A DNA stretch of 29,655 nt from a virus. Location of the stretch: IMG/VR virus record IMGVR_UViG_3300022542_000814, positions 1 to 29,655 of that record; one strand, 5' to 3'. Position 1 is the stretch's first letter. Every line of letters begins with the position of its first letter. This document shows positions 22,218 through 28,796 of this stretch, piece after piece. A program made the position numbers and the translations under genes. The notes below the pieces were generated by a model. That model was not told the DNA's origin and did no database searches. It saw only the letters and a program-made list of their open reading frames with translations.

Positions 22218-23786
22218 ATGGGTGACCTACGATACAACATTTTCAAAACTCTTGAGGCCAACTATCGCCAAGACCATCTTTGGGGGCGACCGTACATTGT
22301 TGCCCCTGTGGTGCCGATTGTAGCTGGCGTTCTGAATGGGGAGCTAGTGCCCTTGGGCGAAATCGCACCCGGCTATGAGTCTTGGAATGGCAGGCCAGTC
22401 ACGCTGGGTCACCCGGTTGTTGACGGAACGCACGTGACGGCGAATCACCCACAAGTGGTGGAAGCCTTCACTATCGGCCAGCTCTTCAATGTCGCACTGG
22501 ATGACCAACGTCTCACTGGAGAGATTTGGATTGACATCCAGGTGGCTGAGCAATCAGAAGATGGCAGAGAACTTTTGGAGAAGTTGCGAGAGGGAGAACC
22601 TGTCGAGGTATCCACCGCATACTTCAGAGATTTGGAGCCAATGGCTGGGGACCTCAACGGCATCCCATACAAAGGGGTTGCCAGGGGGATGAAACCAGAC
22701 CATCTGGCAATTCTACTCCACACCCTGGGTGCTTGCTCCTGGGCTGATGGTTGTGGGGTGCCCAGGACAAATACAGAATCAGGGGAGAGCGAAATGAACA
22801 AGAAAAAGAAAACAGACCAGGAAATGGTACCTGTGGAGCCGGTTGAGCCGACTGAAGACCCCATCGTGAATTTGGAGAACCCAGTTGACCCTGACCCGGA
22901 GCCGAAAGACACACTCACGTGGCTGGAGAGGTTCACAAGCAACATCAAGGCAGCTCTATTTGGGAATGAGGAAGAGTCTTTTGAGGAGCAGTGGAATGCG
23001 GTGATTGGTGAATTCTACTATCTCATGGACTCTGGTCAGCCCATTGGAGACGTTGGAGACGGCTATGTCATGAAAGTGTGGACCGACCACATTGTCGTGG
23101 AACGTTCGGATGGCAAATTCTTCAGCATCGACTACACCAAGGACGCTGAAGGCAAAATTGAATTCACCACCGTGGTGGAAGGCGTCATGGCGTTTCAGCC
23201 AAATGCCGCTGAAGAAGAGAATGAAGAAGAGGATGACGGCGCAGATGAGCTGGTACCGGAAAGCGACAAGGCACCGGACCAAGCTGCCGTGAACGATGCT
23301 GCTCCTGAGGCAGATGACCCCGCTGATGTGGATGACGACAACACCGAGGACCCGGAAAGCGACAAGGCACCGGATGCTGAGCCGATTGTCGACAACGCAG
23401 AAGAAGATGATTCTGAATCAGAAGCAGAAGAGCCGACCGACCCAGTTGAGAACCGCTGCCAGGACTACATCGAACTGGTAGATTTTGCGGATGCTCAGGC
23501 AGGACCCGGCTGGGCCCTGACCGTGCTCCAGGATGCTGTGGAGGCAGAGGTTCAGCTGCGCCAGGGACTTATCGAGAAACTGGCCGCAAATGATGCCTGC
23601 GCCTTCAACGCCAAGGACCTGGAAGCGATGAACGACGAAACGTTGACCAAGCTGGATTTGACGGTAGGTGCGCCTGTTGCCAATTACAGCGGTCAACCCG
23701 AACCTGTGACCCCCAAACCAGAGAATCCGACTGGGACACGCAGGCAAATCACGCTACCACCGTTGAGTGGTGGCCCGACGCAATAA
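22218..23786 (+). CDS. Prohead protease fused to acidic scaffold (DUF2213-like)
   Basis: The protein has 522 residues. The first 190 residues look like DUF2213-type phage proteases: SWNGRPVTLGHPVV with a His, GQLFNVALDDQRLTGEIWIDI, and EGEPVEVSTAYF with a Ser in the place of the nucleophile. The next 330 residues are extremely acidic and Pro-rich, with PESDKAPD repeated twice, as expected for a scaffold cut and removed during maturation. ATG 22218 follows GGAGAGA; upstream in-frame starts would overlap the earlier gene. It precedes the decoration protein and capsid gene, the expected place. Catalytic residues are inferred, not proved. Confidence 0.72.
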   Translation: MGDLRYNIFKTLEANYRQDHLWGRPYIVAPVVPIVAGVLNGELVPLGEIAPGYESWNGRPVTLGHPVVDGTHVTANHPQVVEAFTIGQLFNVALDDQRLTGEIWIDIQVAEQSEDGRELLEKLREGEPVEVSTAYFRDLEPMAGDLNGIPYKGVARGMKPDHLAILLHTLGACSWADGCGVPRTNTESGESEMNKKKKTDQEMVPVEPVEPTEDPIVNLENPVDPDPEPKDTLTWLERFTSNIKAALFGNEEESFEEQWNAVIGEFYYLMDSGQPIGDVGDGYVMKVWTDHIVVERSDGKFFSIDYTKDAEGKIEFTTVVEGVMAFQPNAAEEENEEEDDGADELVPESDKAPDQAAVNDAAPEADDPADVDDDNTEDPESDKAPDAEPIVDNAEEDDSESEAEEPTDPVENRCQDYIELVDFADAQAGPGWALTVLQDAVEAEVQLRQGLIEKLAANDACAFNAKDLEAMNDETLTKLDLTVGAPVANYSGQPEPVTPKPENPTGTRRQITLPPLSGGPTQ

Positions 23787-23822
23787 CCAATATCAAACTG
23801 AAACAGGAGGATTGAAATGGCT
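23771..23822 (+). repeat. Duplicated translation leader, copy 1 (before decoration gene)
   Basis: TGGCCCGAC, then a CAA-rich spacer, ACTGAAACAGGAGGATT and GAAATGGCTG. The same order reappears at 24309-24363 before the capsid gene with a few single-base differences. Its first part is the end of the protease coding sequence, so copy 2 was probably derived from copy 1. Confidence 0.7.
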
Positions 23823-24290
23823 GGAACCGCACCCAAAAGGATTATGCTTGAATCCCGGAATTTCCCCATCATGGTCAAGGAAGCAGTGGCTGGTGAAGCT
23901 GGCATTGGACCCGGCGACCTGCTTGAGTATTCCACTTCCGTTGGGACCGTCCTGCGCCACAACGGCAGCGGGGCAGAAGTCATCCCGACGATGGTTGCTC
24001 TGGAGAAGTGGTGGAACGACGAAGACAGCGCCTTTGCTCTGGATGTGGACTATGCGAATGGCGACGTTGTGCGCTATGGCATTCCGCTGCCGGGCGACGT
24101 TGTCTACATGTGGCTGGCGTCAGGCCAGAACGCAGCTGCGCTGGCTCTTCTGACCAGCGACGGTGATGGTGCCTTGGAAGTTGAGACTGCCATTACCGAT
24201 GCTGACGTGGTCCACTCAATTGTCGGTATTGCCGTTGAGGCATCCGACGCATCGGCTGCGCTCAAGCGCGTGAAGGTGCTCATCGTCTAG
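23817..24290 (+). CDS. Capsid decoration/cement protein
   Basis: The protein has 157 residues, all-beta in pattern, with PGDLLEYSTSVGTVLRHNGSG, GDVVRYGIPLPGDVVYMWLASG and VGIAVEASDASAALKRVKVLIV; the last is a repeated feature of DUF2190-like cement proteins. Position between the protease and capsid gene is the rule for that role. AGGAGG (23805-23810) sets ATG 23817 within a leader nearly identical to that before the capsid gene, implying equal and high translation. A hairpin with a GCAA loop follows its stop. Confidence 0.7.
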   Translation: MAGTAPKRIMLESRNFPIMVKEAVAGEAGIGPGDLLEYSTSVGTVLRHNGSGAEVIPTMVALEKWWNDEDSAFALDVDYANGDVVRYGIPLPGDVVYMWLASGQNAAALALLTSDGDGALEVETAITDADVVHSIVGIAVEASDASAALKRVKVLIV

Positions 24291-24304
24291 TCTAGGCAAC
24301 CAGA
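24291..24304 (+). promoter_or_regulatory. GCAA-loop hairpin directly after decoration gene
   Basis: TCTAG GCAA CCAGA starts on the base after the stop. Four of five pairs match (one A-C mismatch), and the loop is a GNRA tetraloop. Two further hairpins of this kind follow the capsid and tail tube genes. This one is the weakest of the three. Confidence 0.4.
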
Positions 24305-24308
24305 TAGC

Positions 24309-24363
24309 TGGCCCGACTAGCAACAACCAAAATATTACTGAAACAGGAGGATTTGAAATGGCT
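24309..24363 (+). repeat. Duplicated translation leader, copy 2 (before capsid gene)
   Basis: Near copy of 23771-23822: TGGCCCGAC, CAACAACCAA, TTACTGAAACAGGAGGATTT and the start GAAATGGCTG. The AGGAGG ribosome site and 9-10-nt spacing are kept, consistent with matched strong translation of the two capsid shell proteins. Confidence 0.7.
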
Positions 24364-25443
24364 GAAGTTAGCATTCTTGACGCAAGACTGAATACCGACC
24401 TCATCACCAGCACGTCTGGTCCTACCATCGAGTTGGGAGAAGGGGTTGAGGCACTCGCATTCAACGAAACGCTGGATATGGCTGGCCTGCCCAAACACAT
24501 GTTGGCCTGGGCCCAGCGTTGGCAGCCTGTACTGCGTAACGATGGCGCTGTTGTTGTGAACTCTGCCCTGGACAAAAGGGAGTGGGCCGCTTTGGACAAG
24601 GAAGTCATCGCCATGGTCAAGCTGCGCCGAAATGCGATTGCTGACCTCTCTGGTGCTGGCCTGGTGAAGCCTGTGTCGCTGGCCGTGATTCTGGCCCAGT
24701 GGCGGCAGGCATCCGAACGCATCGCCCCATCCATCAACATCGATGGCGAATCAACCGCTGCTGCTGACCGCACTGGTCGCAAGACCTACAGCGTGCCCGT
24801 GCCGATGTTCAGGACCGATTACAGTTTTGGACAGCGTGAGTTGCTGTCTGGCCGTGCCCTGGGCAGCCCCATCGACACTTTTGAAGCTGGCGAGGCCGCA
24901 ATTGCCGTTGTGGAAGCGCAGGAGAACATGTTGTTCAACGGTGAGTCCAGCATCGTCATCCACGGCAACTCCATTCCCGGCTATACCACATTCTCGCCCC
25001 GTGACACGGCCAGTGCCGCTTCTTATGGCGGTGGGGATTTCGCCGTTGTTGGGAATCCCTACAAGACCGTTCTGGGGATGATTTCTGCCCTGGCGGCGAA
25101 ACGCTACCACGGCCCATTCACGTTCTACATCGCCAACGTCCAGTATCTGCAGATGCTCAACTACTATACCGATGGCTCAGGCCAGACCGACATAGACCGG
25201 ATTCTCGGCATCCCGCAGATTACCGCCATCAAGCCCAGTGACTTCCTTGCAGCCGAAAACGGCTTGCTCGTCCAGTTGACCCCGAACGTGGTTGACTACT
25301 TGGATGCTCTGTCGGTGGAGAACCGCGAGTGGACCAAGGGCGACAAGACCCGTGTCATGTTTGCCGTCTTGGCGGCAGGCACCCAGCGTCTGAAACAGGA
25401 CGTTGCGGGCAACACCGGAATCGCTCACGCCACAGCCTGCTAG
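24358..25443 (+). CDS. Major capsid protein, HK97-fold, encapsulin-like
   Basis: The protein has 361 residues. The central part (VPVPMFRTDYSFGQRELLSGRALGSP, then EAGEAAIAVVEAQENMLFNG) follows the order of encapsulin/linocin M18-type HK97-fold shell proteins: the E-loop region, the long spine helix with a Glu-rich face, and the GIPGYTT-like loop. The P-domain and A-domain follow, ending with DKTRVMFAVLAAGTQRLKQD. It assembles the icosahedral head. It has no long N-terminal delta domain; the separate scaffold upstream would replace it. ATG 24358 follows AGGAGG. Codons are the most GC-rich and uniform in the window, fitting high expression. Confidence 0.85.
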   Translation: MAEVSILDARLNTDLITSTSGPTIELGEGVEALAFNETLDMAGLPKHMLAWAQRWQPVLRNDGAVVVNSALDKREWAALDKEVIAMVKLRRNAIADLSGAGLVKPVSLAVILAQWRQASERIAPSINIDGESTAAADRTGRKTYSVPVPMFRTDYSFGQRELLSGRALGSPIDTFEAGEAAIAVVEAQENMLFNGESSIVIHGNSIPGYTTFSPRDTASAASYGGGDFAVVGNPYKTVLGMISALAAKRYHGPFTFYIANVQYLQMLNYYTDGSGQTDIDRILGIPQITAIKPSDFLAAENGLLVQLTPNVVDYLDALSVENREWTKGDKTRVMFAVLAAGTQRLKQDVAGNTGIAHATAC

Positions 25444-25462
25444 TCTTGGCTGTTGGAACCCG

Positions 25463-25488
25463 GCTGGGGGCAGGCAACTGTCCCCAGC
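25463..25488 (+). promoter_or_regulatory. Strong GCAA-tetraloop hairpin after capsid gene
   Basis: GCTGGGGGCAG, loop GCAA, CTGTCCCCAGC: 11 pairs including one G-U, 20 nt after the capsid stop. No T-run follows, so it is unlike a standard terminator and downstream genes can still be transcribed. It could protect the capsid mRNA from 3' exonucleases, as intercistronic hairpins do, or reduce readthrough. Confidence 0.65.
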
Positions 25489-25512
25489 TATCTGAAATGA
25501 AAGGATTGCGAA

Positions 25513-25791
25513 ATGAAGGCAATTGTAAAAGAGCATGCAAGCTATGGACCGGGCGGTGTACCCCCTGCTGGAACCGTTTTGGAAGTGAGTCAGAGCGAAC
25601 TCGATGCCTTTGTCGACAAGCTGCTGTTTCTTGAACCCTCAGGGGAGAATTGGACAGCAACTGCCGCTGCTGTGGAGTTGGCCGAGGACCACGGGGTGGA
25701 CTTGGCTACTGTTTCGGGAACTGGAGCTGGTGGGCGCATCACAGTCAGTGACGTGAGGGATGAAGTCAACGCACTGACTGTTGAGGACTAG
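25513..25791 (+). CDS. Small head protein with E3-binding (peripheral subunit-binding) domain
   Basis: The protein has 92 residues. Residues about 48-90 match the peripheral subunit-binding fold of dihydrolipoamide acyltransferases: TAAAVELAEDHGVDLATV, then SGTGAGGRITVSDVRDEV, with the invariant GTG-x-GGRI loop. In metabolism it links E2 to E3; in phage proteins similar domains are likely protein-binding or head-joining modules. The first 45 residues (AIVKEHASYGPGGVPPAGTVLEV) resemble a small head-joining beta hairpin. AAAGGA before ATG 25513. It lies between capsid and connector genes. Confidence 0.72.
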   Translation: MKAIVKEHASYGPGGVPPAGTVLEVSQSELDAFVDKLLFLEPSGENWTATAAAVELAEDHGVDLATVSGTGAGGRITVSDVRDEVNALTVED

Positions 25792-25799
25792 GAGAACCG

Positions 25800-26216
25800 A
25801 TGGCTGAAATCCTTGTAGGAGCAGTTGTTGACGTCAATGAAGTCCGTGAGATATATTCCACTGAGATGACAGACCCGCAGCTGGCCAACTTCATCAACAT
25901 GGCTTACGTCACCACGAACCAGCTGACCCTGAGCAGCTCAGAGTTGCTCAAGCAGATTCAACTTTTGCTGGCGGCGCATTTCGCCACAGCCTACGACGGC
26001 ATCATCAAGAGCCAGTCAGTGGGCAGCGGGGAATGGAGCGTCACCTATGCGATGGTTGTGGGGAAGGGGTTGAACTCCTCTGTGTACGGACAGAACGCAA
26101 TTGCGCTGGACGCTTCAGGGAAGTTGGCCAAACTGGGGATGAAACGAGCCAAGTTTATGGTAGCATCTGAGTATCAATTCTATGGCTCTACAACCCTACA
26201 GACGCTGGTGAGCTGA
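25800..26216 (+). CDS. Head-tail connector (DUF4054/gp6-like)
   Basis: The protein has 138 residues, mainly helical: EVREIYSTEMTDPQLANFINMAYVTT is the typical opening of head completion proteins (a D-x-x-L-x-x-x-I pattern), followed by ELLKQIQLLLAAHFATAY and a short hairpin with YGQNAIALDASG, as in DUF4054 adaptors. These form a ring below the portal. GGAG precedes ATG 25800; its TGA shares a base with the next ATG. Confidence 0.7.
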   Translation: MAEILVGAVVDVNEVREIYSTEMTDPQLANFINMAYVTTNQLTLSSSELLKQIQLLLAAHFATAYDGIIKSQSVGSGEWSVTYAMVVGKGLNSSVYGQNAIALDASGKLAKLGMKRAKFMVASEYQFYGSTTLQTLVS

Positions 26217-26578
26217 TGGGAAAACACTTCAACGCTATCTTAATCCACACCTGCACCATCCAGAGAAGCACCCCAGCTACTTCAACGAGTGGTGAGCCTA
26301 TCCCATCTTGGGCCGATGTAGATACCCTGGTGCTCTGCCGATACATCCAGCAACGCCAATCCTTCCCAAATGAGGGGCTGACCGCTGAACATATCCGGGT
26401 GGACCTGGTTCTGCTGAAGGCTGGTACGGATATCCAAGAGGATGACCGCATCTCAAGCATTGTCTTGGCAGCCGACTCAACGACTGTGCTCAGTGGACCT
26501 CTTACCGTGACATCTGTCATCCGACGAAATACTACTGAGACCAACCATCTGAGTGTCGCAGTTGAGGCAATCGACTAA
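26216..26578 (+). CDS. Head-tail stopper/adaptor (gp16-like)
   Basis: The protein has 120 residues and is all-beta: LIHTCTIQRSTPATSTSGEPIPSW with a flexible loop, then CRYIQQRQSF, RVDLVLLKAGTDIQEDDRI and TVTSVIRRNTT near the end, the standard order of phage head-closure proteins of the SPP1 gp16 group. It seals DNA in the head and receives the tail. It overlaps the neighbour genes by one base on each side. Confidence 0.68.
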   Translation: MGKHFNAILIHTCTIQRSTPATSTSGEPIPSWADVDTLVLCRYIQQRQSFPNEGLTAEHIRVDLVLLKAGTDIQEDDRISSIVLAADSTTVLSGPLTVTSVIRRNTTETNHLSVAVEAID

Positions 26579-27072
26579 TGTTCAAAATTGCCAATGTTAT
26601 CGGGGTGAAAGAAGTTGAACAGGCGTTTGGAGACATCGCTCAATCCTTTGTACCGCGAATGCGCTCCCATCTTCTGATACCGGGCGCAGAAGTCATCGCA
26701 GAGCAGGCTAGGAATAACATCCTGTCCCAAGGATTAGTGGACTCAGGCGACCTGTATGACGCAATCATCGTGTTCAAGGTCAACCAGTGGATGGCCGGAG
26801 TCAAAGTTGATATTGTCTATGGAGCCGTCCATGAATACGGACTGGAGAACCAAGTCATCACCCCAAAACAGCGGTCATTTTTCTGGGCGAAATTTGCCCA
26901 GACGGGTGAGCCGATGTGGAGAGCACTAGCCCTGAGCTATAGCTACACAATCCCTGCCAGACCGTATCTGCGACCTGCAATCGACAGCCATAAGAAGGAA
27001 GCTGCGCTGGCTGTGATGCACGCGATGTCAGCAGACCTAACGAAAAGGGCAAAACTGAGAGGACACGTATGA
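26578..27072 (+). CDS. HK97 gp10-like tail component
   Basis: The protein has 164 residues. The pattern is that of HK97 gp10 proteins: helix GVKEVEQAFGDI, long helix about LIPGAEVIAEQARNNI, SGDLYDAIIVFKV, VDIVYGAVHEYGLENQVITPKQ (V-Y-x-x-x-x-E-x-G), and the closing IPARPYLRPAIDSHKKE. It acts at the head-tail joint. The gene ends four bases into the next (ATGA). Confidence 0.8.
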   Translation: MFKIANVIGVKEVEQAFGDIAQSFVPRMRSHLLIPGAEVIAEQARNNILSQGLVDSGDLYDAIIVFKVNQWMAGVKVDIVYGAVHEYGLENQVITPKQRSFFWAKFAQTGEPMWRALALSYSYTIPARPYLRPAIDSHKKEAALAVMHAMSADLTKRAKLRGHV

Positions 27073-27461
27073 CGCTGAGAGAGACGATATACACCGCAAT
27101 CGTCACTGACGTCGCAGCCAGTGCTATCATCGGTACTCGCTGCTATCCTGACCGACTACCGCCTGACGTGATTTTGCCAGCAATCAGCTTCATCCGAGTC
27201 TCCGAAGTTGATAGCGACTATCGGACCCATGACCGGGTGCGAGTAACAAGAGCCGTGGCCCGGATTCAACTGAACATCTATGGCACCACAGGGGATGAGG
27301 CCGATGCGCTGGCGACAGCAATTGTGCTTCTCTTCACCAATTGTCAAACTGGCGCAATCGACTCATCCTGGGTTGAGAGTCGCAACGATGTGTATGAGCC
27401 ATCGTTGAATAGGTTCAGATGCATAATCGATGTTATGGTCAATTTTGACCGTACAAACTAA
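27069..27461 (+). CDS. Tail terminator/completion protein (DUF3168-like)
   Basis: The protein has 130 residues. The first helix and V-x-x-x-V-x-D-R-L-P-x-D pattern (TRCYPDRLPPDVILPAISFIRV), the central RAVARIQLNIYG with D-E-A-D-A-L-A-T-A, and the last strand (RCIIDVMVNFD) are those of tail terminator proteins, which set tail length and join it to the head. GAGGA precedes ATG 27069. Confidence 0.75.
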   Translation: MTLRETIYTAIVTDVAASAIIGTRCYPDRLPPDVILPAISFIRVSEVDSDYRTHDRVRVTRAVARIQLNIYGTTGDEADALATAIVLLFTNCQTGAIDSSWVESRNDVYEPSLNRFRCIIDVMVNFDRTN

Positions 27462-27482
27462 AGTAGAAATCAGGAGGAAAAC

Positions 27483-27905
27483 ATGGCACATCATCCATCA
27501 CACGGTGCTGAGCTTGACTGGGACAGCGCAGGCGGCTCAACCTATGTTGCGATTGGGCAGGTCAAAGATATCAGTGGCCCTGGGACCGTCCGTGGTACCA
27601 TCGAGGTCACTGACCACGACAGCTCAGGCTGGCGTGAATTCGTTGCGGGGTTGAGGGATGGCGGCGACGTCACTTTCACCGTTGGCTACGACAACGCCAA
27701 CACCCAGCACGCAGCTCTGCTTACGAGCATGGGCAGCGACGTGGTTCCAACATGGGAGCTGACCTTGAACATGACCAGCGGCACCGCCATCTGGACGTTC
27801 GCTGGCCAGGTCACCGCATTCAACGCCAGCACTCCCGTTGAGGGAGAGAACACCATCGACATCACCATCAAGGTGAGTGGTGCGGCAACTCTGACTGTCA
27901 CCTAG
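27483..27905 (+). CDS. Major tail (tube) protein
   Basis: The protein has 140 residues, all-beta. It opens with AIGQVKDISGPGTVRGTIEVTDHDSSGW, the family pattern of tail tube proteins with V-x-x-I-x-G-P and T-x-x-D; then WREFVAGLRDGGDVTFTVGYD and FAGQVTAFNASTPVEGENTIDITIKVSG, the usual final part. It forms the tail tube of a non-contractile tail. CAGGAGG precedes ATG 27483. A GCAA hairpin begins 4 nt after the stop. Confidence 0.85.
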   Translation: MAHHPSHGAELDWDSAGGSTYVAIGQVKDISGPGTVRGTIEVTDHDSSGWREFVAGLRDGGDVTFTVGYDNANTQHAALLTSMGSDVVPTWELTLNMTSGTAIWTFAGQVTAFNASTPVEGENTIDITIKVSGAATLTVT

Positions 27906-27909
27906 TTGT

Positions 27910-27921
27910 AGGGGCAACCCT
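27910..27921 (+). promoter_or_regulatory. GCAA-tetraloop hairpin after tail tube gene
   Basis: AGGG GCAA CCCT: four perfect pairs and a possible outer U-G pair on a GNRA loop, 4 nt beyond the stop. Short but G-C rich, and of the same loop type as those after the decoration and capsid genes. Confidence 0.5.
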
Positions 27922-27950
27922 GAAATCAATCTGAAGAGGAGACAACTGAT

Positions 27951-28424
27951 ATGAGGATTCTAACACGAGAAGACATCCTGAGCGTACAGGGAGTGCGGAC
28001 AGAGGAAGTGCCCGTGCCTGAATGGGTTGAAGATGGCGTTGTCATCGTCAGGGAGTTGCCTGCCGCTGCAATGACCAAAATGGGAATGGTGCTGACTGTA
28101 AAAGGTGCAGCCACCATGATAGATGACGATGGTCAAGAGTCCAAAGTTGCGGTGGTCAGTGAAATATCTGACCAATTCCCAATCATCGTTGCTGCTTGCG
28201 TCGTGGACAAGAACCTGAATCCACTCTTCACAGTACGAGACGTGATGCGATTTGCTTCCAAATCGTCTGCCCCACTCCAGAGAATCGCCATCAAGGCAAT
28301 GATTCTATCCGACCTCTGGGAAGAGGATGATGATGGGGATGAAACCGCAGATGAAAAGTTGATTGAAGAGCTGGACGAACACGAGCAGGTGGTGGCTGAG
28401 GTTGAGGGCGACGAAAAAAACTGA
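27951..28424 (+). CDS. Tail assembly chaperone, upstream product (gpG-like)
   Basis: The protein has 157 residues: a strand-rich N-terminus, a central helix and a very acidic end (DDDGDETADEKLIEELDEHEQVVAEVEGDEKN). Length, acidity and location between tail tube and tape measure genes are the rule for the first tail chaperone, which keeps the tape measure protein soluble and shaped. Its last codons are the slippery A AAA AAC at 28415-28421 with TGA directly after. GAGGAG precedes ATG 27951. Confidence 0.8.
   Translation: MRILTREDILSVQGVRTEEVPVPEWVEDGVVIVRELPAAAMTKMGMVLTVKGAATMIDDDGQESKVAVVSEISDQFPIIVAACVVDKNLNPLFTVRDVMRFASKSSAPLQRIAIKAMILSDLWEEDDDGDETADEKLIEELDEHEQVVAEVEGDEKN
28415..28421 (+). 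promoter_or_regulatory. -1 ribosomal frameshift site A AAA AAC
   Basis: The run A AAA AAC in the 0 frame of the chaperone gene is a canonical heptamer; a -1 slip avoids the TGA at 28422 and enters the frame of the next gene (continuing K-L-M-T-G-E-R-R), giving a G-GT fusion. This is the known expression mode of these two genes in lambda-like phages. I did not compute a stimulatory structure downstream. Confidence 0.8.
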
Positions 28425-28792
28425 TGACGGGTGAGCGCAGGCTGGCCTATCGGCTTGCGCTTGCCCTCTCAGAACCCATGCCCGACCGGATGCTTGAGAT
28501 GATTCCATTCCGGGTGTGGAAAGAGTGGGTCATCTACATGGGCCTGGAGCCATTTGGCGAAACAAGGGCTGACCTGCGCATCGGGGTGCTTTCAAGTTTG
28601 TTTGCGAACGCATGGATGCGGAAACGTGGAAGCCCAATGTATGGACCGACCGATTTTATGCCCTACTTGCAGGAGCTATCCAGAACAGAAACGAAAACAC
28701 CACTAGGGACCGCCACCACGCCCGATGAGATGTTCGCTCTCATCAAAGTTGTCAACAAAGAAGCAGGCGGCAAAGAAATATCTTTGAGGTGA
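28424..28792 (+). CDS. Tail assembly chaperone, T-domain (gpT/GT part)
   Basis: The protein has 122 residues: MPDRMLEMIPFRVWKEWVIYMGLEPFG is the gpT/DUF4035-like segment, with the W-x-x-W and P-F-G pattern of T domains, then a helix LRIGVLSSLFANAWMRKRGSP and a flexible end. It is in the -1 frame relative to the gene before it. It could start at ATG 28424, but no strong ribosome site is seen, so it is probably made mainly as a fusion. It helps load the tape measure protein. Confidence 0.78.
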   Translation: MTGERRLAYRLALALSEPMPDRMLEMIPFRVWKEWVIYMGLEPFGETRADLRIGVLSSLFANAWMRKRGSPMYGPTDFMPYLQELSRTETKTPLGTATTPDEMFALIKVVNKEAGGKEISLR

Positions 28793-28796
28793 GCTG

